Under the pieces are notes generated by a model. It saw nothing but the letters and a program-made list of their open reading frames with translations, did not search any database and was not told where the DNA came from. A stretch of DNA of 64,000 nucleotides from positions 682,001 to 746,000 of the forward strand of contig NZ_JNLE01000005.1 in the NCBI RefSeq assembly GCF_000702945.1, given 5' to 3'. This document shows, piece after piece, positions 1-8,595 of this stretch. The translations under genes and the position numbers were made by a program. The stretch comes from Clostridium sp. KNHs205 (GTDB lineage Bacteria > Bacillota > Clostridia > Lachnospirales > Lachnospiraceae). Each line of letters starts with the position of its first letter. The first letter of the stretch is position 1.

Positions 1-1
1 C

Positions 2-523
2 TTTAACAACGGTCTCCATTTCGATTTATATACCGTTACAGCAAACACTCTTCCTCATAGTGACAAAGCCAGGATCATTTACGATCCAGCGGATAAATTC
101 AGTTCCTATGAACCTGAATTTCGTATTATCTCTGTGGAAGAGCTGGTTGAATACTTTAACGAGGCCATGTATTACTTTATAGAGGGCGATGCAGCCTTCA
201 GGCGCGGAAATTATCCCTGGGCACAGCATATTATGTCCAGTACCATCAGCTATAGTGCTATTTTACTCCGCTATCTTTATGACAAGGATTATGCTTATTT
301 AGGGCTTAAGAAAATAAATGAAATCATTCCTGCCGAACAATTTGAGTGGCTTTGTGGCGCAGCTTCGGGAATGAATAAAGAAAGCGCTAACAAAATCATG
401 GATTGTCTCATCAAGATACTGGATTATATCATTGATAACTATCCTACAGAAATATCAGAGAAGTTTAATCTTAAATTTTATTACTGGATAAAAGAAAATA
501 CCGGAATATCACTATTCCGGTAA
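2..523 (+). CDS. C-terminal part of a nucleotidyltransferase-like protein (5' truncated by window)
   Basis: The reading frame is open from the first bases, so the gene begins outside the window; about 173 residues and the stop are visible. The first part (FNNGLHFDLYTV then IIYDP) resembles the end of the nucleotidyltransferase fold of the aminoglycoside adenylyltransferase type, and the rest is an all-helical HEPN-like C-terminal domain with many Tyr and Trp. A GTG at 134 could be mistaken for a start, but homologous-looking coding sequence continues upstream of it. The catalytic GS(x)nDxD motif would lie outside the window, so the activity cannot be checked. Substrate unknown. Confidence 0.5.
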   Translation, partial: FNNGLHFDLYTVTANTLPHSDKARIIYDPADKFSSYEPEFRIISVEELVEYFNEAMYYFIEGDAAFRRGNYPWAQHIMSSTISYSAILLRYLYDKDYAYLGLKKINEIIPAEQFEWLCGAASGMNKESANKIMDCLIKILDYIIDNYPTEISEKFNLKFYYWIKENTGISLFR

Positions 524-589
524 GATTTGAGAATTTTTATTACTTTTATTACTATCTAGCTAACATTTAAAATAAAGTCGCATAATATT

Positions 590-800
590 AAAATTTTGTT
601 AATCTCCAAATTATGTAATATAGAAATCGTATCGACATCAAAATTATAAATATCGATTATATTAACATCAAAATTATGAATATTTAACTCATATTAGCAT
701 AAAAATTATGAATATCGTAATCTTATTAACATCATAATTATGAATATCGTAACCATATTAACCATCATAATTATATTAACATATAACTATATCAATATCT
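590..800. repeat. AT-rich degenerate direct repeats
   Basis: At least five imperfect copies of a unit resembling ATTAACATCAAAATTATGAA, spaced about 30-40 bp apart. No gene is visible. It lies between the end of the nucleotidyltransferase-like gene and a terminator hairpin. Confidence 0.5.
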
Positions 801-810
801 TAACTATATC

Positions 811-880
811 AAAAGCTGCTATTTTAAAGCTTCGCTTCACATTAAATTTGTTGAAGTGATACTTTGAAATAGCAGCTTTT
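811..880. terminator. Bidirectional rho-independent terminator
   Basis: Long hairpin with arms AAAAGCTGCTATTT and AAATAGCAGCTTTT extended by AAGCTTCGCTTCA / TGAAGTGATACTT, flanked by A and T runs. It serves the upstream plus-strand gene and the minus-strand ferredoxin operon, which converge here. Confidence 0.8.
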
Positions 881-885
881 ATTCT

Positions 886-1065
886 CTATTCTTGTTCCAG
901 GATACATTTCTTAGGACAGGCAAACTGACAGGCTCCGCAATCTACACAGGCAGTAATATCAACCCTCCGCTTTCTATTCTCCCCCTCTTTGATACATCCT
1001 ACCAGGCATACTCTCTGGCAGGTGCCGCATCCAATACATTCATTCTTATAAATAATTCTGGGCAT
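886..1065 (-). CDS. Small 2[4Fe-4S] ferredoxin (59 aa)
   Basis: The protein begins MPRIIYKNECIGCGTC and carries two cysteine clusters, CIGCGTCQRVC and CVDCGACQFAC followed by PKKC, the pattern of a clostridial 2[4Fe-4S] ferredoxin domain. It is likely a cytoplasmic electron carrier. A strong ribosome-binding site (AAGGAGGG) sits 4-5 bases before ATG. It follows the PPOX flavoprotein gene by about 23 bp on the same strand, so the two are probably cotranscribed and may form a small redox pair. The physiological partner is not shown by the sequence. Confidence 0.88.
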   Translation of the reverse strand: MPRIIYKNECIGCGTCQRVCLVGCIKEGENRKRRVDITACVDCGACQFACPKKCILEQE

Positions 1066-1088
1066 ACTGCCCTCCTTAAAACGATTCT

Positions 1089-1460
1089 TTACAGTGTCTG
1101 TTTGCAGGCTTCTACTGTAATTTCCAATACTCTGGTAAGGAAAGGATATTTCTCCTTCATTCTGCCAAAGTCCTCTCCTTCTTTCAGAAATTTAGCTGTT
1201 CCTTCCAGTAAGAAGCCTGTCCCCATATACTGATATCCCATTACTTCCTTGCTGCCCAGTGCGAGCTTAACCCTGGGATTACTCTTTATATTATTCTCTG
1301 TATGAAGCATAGCAGCTGCAGGAATAAGAATTCTATTATCTTCTGTTATGACCAAATAACTGTTCCAGGTATTTACTACATGTGCTTCATTATCTGCACA
1401 GGTTACTATGGATACCACTCCTTCATGATTTAATACTTCTAAAAATTTTTCTGAAAACAT
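1089..1460 (-). CDS. Pyridoxamine 5'-phosphate oxidase (PPOX) family flavoprotein
   Basis: About 123 residues with the split-barrel FMN-binding pattern: an N-terminal helix, then VVSIVTCADNEAHVVNTWNSY, a central RILIPAA strand and a GTAKFL strand. Members of this clostridial group usually bind FMN and act as small reductases or oxidases; the substrate is not known. A longer frame starts at 1475, but GGAGG lies 8 bases before the ATG at 1460, which is inside that extension, so the shorter start (MFSEKFLEV) is preferred. It is cotranscribed with the downstream ferredoxin and diverges from the Rrf2 regulator, which may control it. Confidence 0.75.
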   Translation of the reverse strand: MFSEKFLEVLNHEGVVSIVTCADNEAHVVNTWNSYLVITEDNRILIPAAAMLHTENNIKSNPRVKLALGSKEVMGYQYMGTGFLLEGTAKFLKEGEDFGRMKEKYPFLTRVLEITVEACKQTL

Positions 1461-1806
1461 TTGATTATCCTCCATTCGATTTCTTGAATTGATGTTAAAA
1501 TAAATTTAGATTGGTTATTTATGTAATTCCTGGTGGTATGCTATTACCGACAACTGCTGAAAGATATATTGAATCAAATCGCAGATACACATAATCGTCG
1601 ATAACTATTATCTTTAATTATATTATAATGTTTCTGCTCATTTGTCAATCTATTATTTTTAGTTTTATTTTTATTTGCTGACAACTTGAGATGTTGAGAT
1701 GTTTTTAACAGCTTCAAATATGAAATCAAATTTATATACTATCCATTTTATTTATAAGTGTCTCTTGAAGGAATGTTCTGATTAGGCTATTATTATATGG
1801 TATAAA

Positions 1807-1821
1807 GTGCGCGGGACGCAC
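1807..1821. promoter_or_regulatory. GC-rich inverted repeat before the Rrf2 gene, candidate operator
   Basis: GTGCG-N5-CGCAC stands out in very AT-rich DNA, 14 bp before the start codon and just after a TATAAA-like box. A dyad between promoter and RBS would suit autoregulation by the Rrf2 protein. Inference only. The 1476-1835 gap holds otherwise only divergent promoter DNA. Confidence 0.4.
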
Positions 1822-1835
1822 GGATTGGAGATAAT

Positions 1836-2339
1836 ATGAAATTTTCTGTTGGTGTAGAGTATGCAATGCATTGCTTATTATATATGGTTAATTCGGAAGC
1901 TGGAAAGTCCGTCGGTATAAAAGATCTGGCAGCTTTTCAGGGAATCTCTGAAACCTATTTGTCCAAGGTCTTTACGAAATTAAGTAAAGGAGGCATTATA
2001 AAATCAATTCCAGGTGTCAACGGAGGTTATGCATTAGCACGTCCGGCAGAAGAAATAACCTTCTGGCATGTGGTCGAGGCGGTTGAAGGAAACGAGTCTT
2101 TCTTTCAATGTGCGGAAATCAGGCAGAACAACATTCTGCTGGATAAAGATAATCTGCCCGACACACACACACAATGTCCCTGCTTAATCAAAGTGGTTAT
2201 GCTGGAGGCCGAAAACGAAATGAAGAAGTATCTAAGTACCAAGACTATTGCCTGGCTCTATAACGAAGTATACCATAAGATACTTCCCAAAGAATTTGAG
2301 ACGGCTACCCTAGAATGGTTTAATAATACGAAAAAATAA
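1836..2339 (+). CDS. Rrf2/IscR-family transcriptional regulator
   Basis: 167 residues opening with MKFSVGVEYAMHCLLYM, the typical Rrf2 winged-helix start, followed by the recognition region GISETYLSKVFTKLSKGGII and the wing GVNGGYALARP. Cysteines at about 92, 114 and 116 (FQC and QCPC) occupy the segment that binds an Fe-S cluster in IscR and NsrR, so cluster-based sensing of iron-sulfur or nitrosative/oxidative state is plausible. RBS TTGGAG before ATG. It diverges from the PPOX-ferredoxin pair, which are reasonable targets. The specific signal is not known. Confidence 0.85.
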   Translation: MKFSVGVEYAMHCLLYMVNSEAGKSVGIKDLAAFQGISETYLSKVFTKLSKGGIIKSIPGVNGGYALARPAEEITFWHVVEAVEGNESFFQCAEIRQNNILLDKDNLPDTHTQCPCLIKVVMLEAENEMKKYLSTKTIAWLYNEVYHKILPKEFETATLEWFNNTKK

Positions 2340-2396
2340 TGAATGGAGCAGCACAAACGGAAGGATATATGCTCCTGTTTGAACTGCTCCTTTGTT

Positions 2397-4451
2397 TTAT
2401 AACTCCATAAGTTCCTTCAGCGCAGAAATATCATAAACCGGCCTTTGGCAGCTTCTGTTCTGACATAGATAATAAGCTGTCCTGTCTTCTACCGGATAAT
2501 CTTTGGTAAAAGGAATCAGCTCACCAAGCTGCTCGTCATTCTCTGTACTCTTTACCACAACACTTAAACCGGGAAGATAATGACGGTTTAATAACTCCTC
2601 TAAAGCTGATGTATCTCCGTCTTTTGTGACACATACCAGCTCTTTGCCGGGCTGTATGAAATCAAGCATAGCTGAGAGTGTGAAACTGTGTGACAAGGGA
2701 TGATCAATAACCCCGGAAAGATACTTTATCTGAAGCTCAGCTGAATTTATGAATTCCGTATCTCCAGTCAGATCCCCAAGCTTCTTTAATGCAAATGCTG
2801 CCGCAGAATTACCGGAGGGTATAGCATTATCATCTACTGCTTTGGGCCGGTAGATCAGACTTTCACTGTCTTTCGCACTTAAATAAAATCCGCCTTCCTT
2901 TTCATCAAAGAAGAAAGCAAGCATTGTCTTTGCATAACTGACTGCAAGCTTAAGATACTGAATATCAAAAGAAGCTTCATATAAGGTTAGCAATGCAAGA
3001 CAATAAAATGCATAATCCTCAAGATGTCCCTCTCCTTTACTGCTGCCGTCTCTGTAACGTACTTTTAGACGCCCTTTCTGAGATAGATGCTCTTCAATAA
3101 AGGCAACCCCTTTTTCAGCCATTGAAAGATATTTTTTTTCTTTTAATACTCTGTAGGCTTTGGCGCAGGCTGTTATCATAAGACCATTCCAGGAGGTGAG
3201 AATCTTATCATCCTTGTGAAGCTCAGTCCTTCCCAAACGGTACTTATAAATCTGGGGGGTCAGAGCATCAATTCTTTCCTCCAGAATGGTCTCAATGTTA
3301 CCAAGTTCTAGTGCAGGGATTCTATTCGGAATGTTCTTTCCTTCAAAATTACCTTTTTCTGTTATATCAAAGTGTTCATTAAAGTACTTTCCATTATCCT
3401 TACCCAGTAACTTTACTGCTTCCTCAGGCAAAAAGGTATAATACTTCCCTTCCTCTCCTTCACTGTCTGCATCCTGGGCACAGAAGAAACCGCCTTGGCT
3501 GCTTCTAAGCTCCCGTTCCACATAAAGCAGAATTCTTTCTGCAATATCACCGTAATGTCTCTTTCCAGTCAGCTGCAGGCATTCCAGATAGGAAAGGGTC
3601 AGCAGGGCATTGTCATACAGCATCTTTTCAAAATGAGGCACCAAAAAGACTGAGTCTGTAGAATATCTGGAGAAACCGTATCCTATATGATCAAATATTC
3701 CGCCCCGATACATAGCATCCAGTGTCTTTTCTACTATAGTGAGTACTTCTTTCTCTTTGTAATAATGGTAATATTTAAGCAGGAACATCAGATTGTGAGG
3801 TGTGGGGAATTTAGGCGCTCTGCCAAAACCACCATTGGTTTTATCAAAATACTTCCTAAAAGCTGCTGCACCGGAGTCTGTCAGCTCTCTCAGGTCTACT
3901 TCTGATTTTATTTGTTCCTTCTGTTGCATGGCCTCCATAATTTCATCACCGGATTTTAACAGCTCTTCTTTTGAGTTGTCCCATGCTTTTTTGACCGCTC
4001 TTAGCAGATCTGTAAATCCGGGCATATTATACCTGGAGTGCTTTGGAAAATAAGTTCCCGCATAAAAAGGCTTCTGATCCGGAGCCATAAATATACTTAG
4101 CGGCCACCCTCCTTCTCCAGTAAGACTTATACAAGCTGTCATATATACATTATCAATGTCCGGTCGTTCTTCTCTGTCCACTTTTATTGCTACAAAATTC
4201 TCATTGAGGTATTCGGCAATTTCCTTATCTTCAAAGGACTCATGTGCCATTACATGGCACCAGTGGCAGGTAGATTTCTATAACCAACGTTAAGAATACC
4301 CAATAGATAAGAAAATTGGCTTATCTTCTGCTTTTGCTTTCGTAAATGCTTGTTCACACCAAGGCCACCAATCAACTGGATTATAAGCGTGTTGAAGTAG
4401 ATAAGGACTTTTTTCATGTATTAATCTATTGGGTATCTTGCTAGTTGTCAT
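2397..4451 (-). pseudogene. Thioredoxin-domain protein of the YyaL/DUF255 (SSP411) family, interrupted by a 21-bp stop-containing insertion
   Basis: The N-terminal half-domain starts at an ATG with AAGGAGGTG upstream and reads [19 protein letters not shown] ... [10 protein letters not shown]. The frame then meets TAA CGT TGG TTA TAG AAA TCT before resuming as TCHWCHVMAHESF and continuing about 620 residues, including six-hairpin glycosidase-like repeats. Removing 21 bases (4272-4292) restores the exact family sequence IGYSTCHWCHVM. Both in-frame stops lie just before the CxxC active site. A shorter product starting at the internal Met (617 aa) could be made but would lack the thioredoxin motif. 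The rest of the frame is intact, so the break looks recent. The family function is unknown. Confidence 0.85.
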
Positions 4452-4647
4452 AGGGCATCACCTCCTTAAATAAAGATTTAACCTTATTATACCCAAACAA
4501 AAGGTGACTATGTAAGCCACTTAGCCACTAATTTTTATTTGAACTTACTCTCAATCATCAAACAAGTAAATCGCCATGGACGGTTATTTCCTACGCTTTC
4601 TTGAATATCCTAAAAAAATCTGTCTTACCAATTTATCTTCTAAAAGC

Positions 4648-4848
4648 TTATTTTATATTCCAGGGTATTGTATTTCCTTGCTCCAAAATTCCGGGCCCGA
4701 AAGGTGTTGTTTCTCCTGTTTCTGGATTGGTAGGCTGGTCTACTTGAAATAAAAAACCGCTCTTTCCATATCTGCCGATTATGTACAAAAAGAAAGCTAC
4801 TATGAAATAACTCAAAGTAGCAAAGTGTGTTATGTATTTCAGAACCTT
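4648..4848 (-). other. Short in-frame coding-like extension after the transglutaminase stop (possible small membrane protein)
   Basis: Directly after the TAA of the transglutaminase-like gene, the same frame stays open for 66 codons: a hydrophobic stretch (YFIVAFFLYIIG), then GRYGKSGFLFQV and a Pro/Thr-rich tail (PTNPETGETTPFGPGILE) ending NTIPWNIK. The composition looks coding rather than random. No ATG or convincing RBS starts it, so it is either read from a TTG or CTG codon, reached by readthrough, or is the remnant of a small single-TM protein. The product is not recognised. Confidence 0.4.
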
Positions 4849-5697
4849 TTATACTATCTGCAAAAATTGCTCTTCTGAAACAGTTATGATATGTTGCTCT
4901 TTCAATTTATCTAAATAATCTACCCAATCTTTTGTATATTCATCAGGGTTTATTTTAATAGCATATTCGCAATATGCTATTTCACGGCCTTTCGTATCAA
5001 AACCCAAAGGCGCCAAAAAATAAACCTTTTGATTCCCTATTAAGTCTGTTCCAAAGGTATTGATGGACCAAAATTTAATGTAAAATAGGTTTTTCGCCAT
5101 ATACTGCTTGTACCAATCAGGCTGATCTTTTGGTGCTCCGCAAACATATATTTCATCTCGTCCTAATAAATGTCTGGCTTCCAAAGGTGAAAGTGCAACA
5201 CCATTTTTATCGGTAAAATAGGCATTGTTATTCGGATCGAAAAGCACCCATTTATTCATTTCATTAATATAGACCATAGAAACAACATGGGTGTCAACAT
5301 CATTTGGGCTATATGGCTTACAATGGATAGTTCGTGCAATTAACCCCGAAGCGAGACAGCACTCCGTGAATACAATCGCTATATGATAGCAAAATATGCC
5401 GGGTAAGCGACCTTTGCCGAAGGAGTAATTTAATATAGAAACAGAGTCTTTTGATATATCAACCTCTCCACCACCGCCGCAATGAGGTACATTGTCATAT
5501 ACCCATTGCATCAAATTTATAGCTTTTGAAAAGCAATTGCCACCACCTGCAATTTCTAAAACATGATATTTGCTGCGTAATAATTCAAAACCAGGATTTT
5601 TAACATCATGCTCAATTATAAAATTATCACAGCTTGATTGCGAAAAATTGTCAAATACCCTTAATGCACCTGTGAGCAATAAATATTCGCTGTTCAT
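4849..5697 (-). CDS. Transglutaminase-like cysteine protease-fold protein
   Basis: 282 residues. A Cys-His-Asp triad of the transglutaminase-like superfamily can be placed: Cys113 or Cys114 in FTECCLASGLIARTIHC, His137 in DVDTHVVSMVYI, and Asp154 in KWVLFDPNNN. Such proteins are usually cysteine peptidases or transamidases, but some lack known substrates. No signal peptide is visible, so it is probably cytoplasmic. Upstream lies AGGAGTGAAATAAA, an SD slightly distant from ATG. The gene stands alone between a broken thioredoxin-domain gene and a plus-strand acetyltransferase. Function beyond the fold is not known. Confidence 0.7.
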   Translation of the reverse strand: MNSEYLLLTGALRVFDNFSQSSCDNFIIEHDVKNPGFELLRSKYHVLEIAGGGNCFSKAINLMQWVYDNVPHCGGGGEVDISKDSVSILNYSFGKGRLPGIFCYHIAIVFTECCLASGLIARTIHCKPYSPNDVDTHVVSMVYINEMNKWVLFDPNNNAYFTDKNGVALSPLEARHLLGRDEIYVCGAPKDQPDWYKQYMAKNLFYIKFWSINTFGTDLIGNQKVYFLAPLGFDTKGREIAYCEYAIKINPDEYTKDWVDYLDKLKEQHIITVSEEQFLQIV

Positions 5698-5921
5698 TTT
5701 ATTTCACTCCTAAAGTTAATTTAAATAAATTCAAAAATATGTAAATATTATAAATATTATATATGGAAAAATCAAGTAATTAGCAAATCCGTGATACACA
5801 TTTTGTTTGAACCGGTTTTTATCTGCTCTGGATTATATGCGTTTTGCAGGGAAAACAGAGATAAAAGTATAGCACGTAATGTTATGGAAAGAGCACCGAT
5901 CGTATTCGAATATTACTGTTT

Positions 5922-6023
5922 TTGACACAGGATAGTATATATGATAATATGAAAATCGGTAAAATAATGAAGAAAGGAGCTGATGCTATGTTTATTAATA
6001 TTATTGAGGTGAGAACGTATTAA
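5922..6023 (+). promoter_or_regulatory. Promoter and short leader ORF ahead of the GNAT gene
   Basis: TTGACA (5922-5927), a 17-bp spacer and TAATAT (5945-5950) form a good sigma-A promoter. The transcript first meets AAAGGAG and ATG at 5988, opening an 11-residue ORF (MFINIIEVRTY), or 18 residues from an in-frame ATG at 5967. The acetyltransferase follows 60 bp later. A leader peptide controlling the downstream gene is possible; no clear competing hairpins were worked out. Confidence 0.45.
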
Positions 6024-6082
6024 ATTATATTAGCCGATTTACCAAGGTTAATTTACTTCTCTCTCAGCATGAGGAGTTAAAT

Positions 6083-6613
6083 ATGAATTTATCAAAACCT
6101 TTTGAGACAAAACGAATGAATTTTCGTTTATTAGATATAAATGATACAGAAGTGGTTTGCAGGCAATTTTCTGATGCAGATATGTGCAGATACTTTAGTG
6201 AACCTCCCTGCAATATGCAGGAGGCAAAAGAAATAATTGAACATTACCAGAATCCGGAGGGAAAAGATAATCTGCGGTATGGTATGTTTGATAAATTAAG
6301 TAATGCCTTTATCGGAACATGTGGTTATCATTACTGGGATAAAGAACTTAAACAGGTTGAGATTGGATATGATATATGGAAGGACTATTGGAAACAGGGT
6401 TATATGTCCGAGGCTTTACCGGTACTCCTTGCTATTTGTTTTACACAACTTGGTGTTGATTGTATCTATATCCTTACACACCCTGAAAATTATGCTTCTC
6501 AGGCTACTGTCAAAAGGTTTGGTTTTAAAGAATGCAGTTTCCGCAGATTTTCAGATGATGATCAAATATGTATGGAATTGCTGTCCTCTGAATGGAAGTC
6601 TGATAACAAGTAA
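6083..6613 (+). CDS. GNAT acetyltransferase, RimJ/RimL type
   Basis: 176 residues: LSKPFETKRMNFRLLDINDTE opens the fold, GTCGYHYWDKELKQVEIGYDI is the beta4 region, and YWKQGYMSEALPVLLAICF is motif A, where acetyl-CoA binds (a variant of the Q/RxxGxG/A loop). The C-terminal NYASQATVKRFGFKE is the usual motif B. It probably N-acetylates a protein N-terminus or a small amine; the substrate cannot be told. RBS GAGGAG. It is preceded by a promoter with a short leader ORF and followed directly by a strong terminator, so it is monocistronic. Confidence 0.85.
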   Translation: MNLSKPFETKRMNFRLLDINDTEVVCRQFSDADMCRYFSEPPCNMQEAKEIIEHYQNPEGKDNLRYGMFDKLSNAFIGTCGYHYWDKELKQVEIGYDIWKDYWKQGYMSEALPVLLAICFTQLGVDCIYILTHPENYASQATVKRFGFKECSFRRFSDDDQICMELLSSEWKSDNK

Positions 6614-6615
6614 TT

Positions 6616-6718
6616 TAAAGCCGCTTATCAATGTGATATGATTCCTTTAAAGTAGATAGATTAAATATAAAAAATCTGTTACTTTGAGGAATCATATCAC
6701 TAGAAATAAGCGGCTTTC
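6616..6718. terminator. Terminator-like long hairpin
   Basis: Arms AAAGCCGCTTAT and ATAAGCGGCTTT enclose a second stem, TGATATGATTCCT with AGGAATCATATCA plus AAAGTA/TACTTT. This is an extended hairpin of about 100 nt immediately after the acetyltransferase stop. Confidence 0.7.
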
Positions 6719-6799
6719 TCTTTATCCTCATCATAGGCATGACCCGAATGCTGTTGCGAAGATCTTCTGTTGTAACGTTTATCAATTAATGAGAATCTT

Positions 6800-6880
6800 T
6801 TCTTATATATTATTGATGTGGCTTTAAAATATGGCCACAATTCTCCGGAAGCATGCACTTTGTTAGTCTCAGAAAGTATC
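6800..6880 (+). pseudogene. Remnant of an AraC-family DNA-binding domain
   Basis: A short stretch reads FLYIIDVALKYGHNSPEACT, matching the second helix-turn-helix of AraC proteins that carry a C-terminal GyrI-like domain. Further on, in the +1 frame, PRITFQIS resembles the linker (YPRISFQIS) of such proteins before a stop. The rest of the HTH is gone. The intact GyrI-like gene starts about 250 bp downstream, so this looks like the eroded DNA-binding half of the same ancestral gene. The rest of the 6719-7129 gap shows no gene. Confidence 0.55.
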
Positions 6881-7129
6881 CACGTATTACCTTTCAGATT
6901 TCATAGTTCCATGTAAACTTCCATTTATGTTTCATGTATATTACGAGTTCCAGTTACTATATTGTGACAATTTAAGTATGGTAAAAAACATCAAAATATT
7001 TGTCCTTATTGTTATATAATAGTACTGTAACTTATGTAGCGCTATTATAAGTCTATTACTTCGTTGCAAATCTAAAAGTTGATAATTATATATTGCTGCT
7101 AATTTAAAAGCATAGAAGGGACCTGATAA

Positions 7130-7642
7130 ATGATAAAGGTAAGAATTGAACAAAAGCCAGCTTTTCAAGTAATTGGAAGAAAAATATGGATCTCCGGCCA
7201 GGAGAATGAAATCTTCGGTGAATTCTGGCAACATTCCAGGGAGAACGGTCTGGTAAACAGATTAAAGGAGTTGTATCATCAAAAACAAAATCCAATACTA
7301 AACAGTGCTGTCCTTGGAATTTCCTGTGTGGAAAAAGATCCTTCCCTGCGAAGCTTCTATTTCTACATAGCTGCTGAAGCAGATGACCCTGCTACAATCC
7401 TTTCTCATAATCCAGATCTGGAACTATATACTGTAGCTGCAAGTGAATGGGCAGTATTTGATAATAGAGGAAATCTTCCTGAAGCACTGATTGCTGCTGA
7501 AATGTATGCTTTTATGGAATGGCTGCCGGCTTCAGACTTTATCCACGCAAACGCACCTGAAATGGAGCTTTATCCTCCTGCCCCTGACAGTAATACTCAT
7601 AATGACTATGTTGAATTCTGGCTGCCAATTAGAAAAAAATAA
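7130..7642 (+). CDS. Stand-alone GyrI-like / AraC effector-binding domain protein
   Basis: 170 residues. The opening KVRIEQKPAFQVIGRKI is the typical first strand of the GyrI-like (SOUL/BacR-type) small-molecule-binding fold, the middle has VLGISCVEKD, and the end NDYVEFWLPIRK is the conserved last strand. Such domains usually follow an AraC HTH and bind hydrophobic ligands. Here the HTH is missing and only a decayed AraC fragment lies upstream, so the protein is either a stand-alone ligand binder or the surviving half of a broken regulator. It lies 15 bp before an intact AraC-GyrI gene and is likely cotranscribed with it. Confidence 0.75.
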   Translation: MIKVRIEQKPAFQVIGRKIWISGQENEIFGEFWQHSRENGLVNRLKELYHQKQNPILNSAVLGISCVEKDPSLRSFYFYIAAEADDPATILSHNPDLELYTVAASEWAVFDNRGNLPEALIAAEMYAFMEWLPASDFIHANAPEMELYPPAPDSNTHNDYVEFWLPIRKK

Positions 7643-7657
7643 AGTAAGGAAACTCTT

Positions 7658-8503
7658 ATGGATTATATTGATAGTATTCAAAAAACCATTGATTATATTG
7701 AAGCTAACCTAAAGGAAGAACTTGATATCAACAGAGCTATCAGTGAATCCGGCTATTCTCTTACGCATTTTTATCGCATAATCCAGTCCTTTAGCGGTAT
7801 CTCTCTAAAGGATTATATTCGTAACCGCAGGCTAAGCGAAGCCGCGGTTGCTCTGCGTATGTCCGATACCCGAATAATTGATATTGCTATGGAATACGAT
7901 TTTCAATCCCAGGAGGTCTTTACCAGAGCCTTTCTCAGATTGTTTGGTATTACTCCCGGTCAATACCGCAAGAGCCGGGAATCTATTACCCTTTATGAGA
8001 AACTGAATGCCCGTCAGCTATTTATGAGCTTAAACGGACTGTCCATAGAACCCACTATTATTCTCGAGAAGATATTTCAGTTAGTCGGTATTACAAGAAC
8101 CGTACATCCCGGCTCAGCTGATATCAGTCAACTCTGGAGAGAGTTTCATCATAGCAGTAATTCAATAATAACCCCTTTGAATTCTGACAAATTAATAGGT
8201 TTATGCGAATACATGCCGGATATAACGGATGATAGTGAATTTTCCTATATGGCTTGCATAGAAGTCTTAAGTACTGACAACCTTCCCATGGGCATGAATG
8301 CCAAAATAATTCCATGTACAAAATACGCCGTATTTACTCATTCCGGAACAGTGGATAGGCTAAAAGAGACTTATGATAAAATATACGGTGTCTGGCTCCC
8401 TTTAACAGGCAGCCAGCTGGCAGAGGCTGATACACTGGAGATATATACTTTACAATCTTCAAACAACTATAAGTTGGATATTTATATACCTTTGAGATAC
8501 TAG
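7658..8503 (+). CDS. AraC-family transcriptional regulator with GyrI-like C-terminal domain
   Basis: 281 residues. Residues 1-110 hold the two AraC helix-turn-helix motifs (INRAISESGYSLTHFYRIIQ and IIDIAMEYDFQSQEVFTRAF, then FGITPGQYRKS). After about residue 130, a GyrI-like effector-binding domain ends in NNYKLDIYIPLRY. It probably senses a small hydrophobic compound or multidrug ligand and activates nearby genes. RBS AAGGAA is 6 bases before ATG. It lies downstream of and close to the stand-alone GyrI-like gene and is followed by a hairpin terminator shared with the convergent Mor-like gene. Confidence 0.85.
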   Translation: MDYIDSIQKTIDYIEANLKEELDINRAISESGYSLTHFYRIIQSFSGISLKDYIRNRRLSEAAVALRMSDTRIIDIAMEYDFQSQEVFTRAFLRLFGITPGQYRKSRESITLYEKLNARQLFMSLNGLSIEPTIILEKIFQLVGITRTVHPGSADISQLWREFHHSSNSIITPLNSDKLIGLCEYMPDITDDSEFSYMACIEVLSTDNLPMGMNAKIIPCTKYAVFTHSGTVDRLKETYDKIYGVWLPLTGSQLAEADTLEIYTLQSSNNYKLDIYIPLRY

Positions 8504-8526
8504 GCTCACTTTCACAGTTGCAAAAA

Positions 8527-8589
8527 GCTGCTGTTTCCTATCCATAAAAGTTGCAACTGCAACCTATAATTAGGATATGAAACAACAGC
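8527..8589. terminator. Bidirectional terminator hairpin
   Basis: Arms GCTGCTGTTTCCTATCC and GGATATGAAACAACAGC lie between two convergent genes. Confidence 0.65.
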
Positions 8590-8595
8590 CTTCTG

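Noticed and set aside
590-800. CRISPR array
   Set aside because: The repeats are imperfect, spacers are as AT-rich as repeats and irregular, and no cas gene is near.
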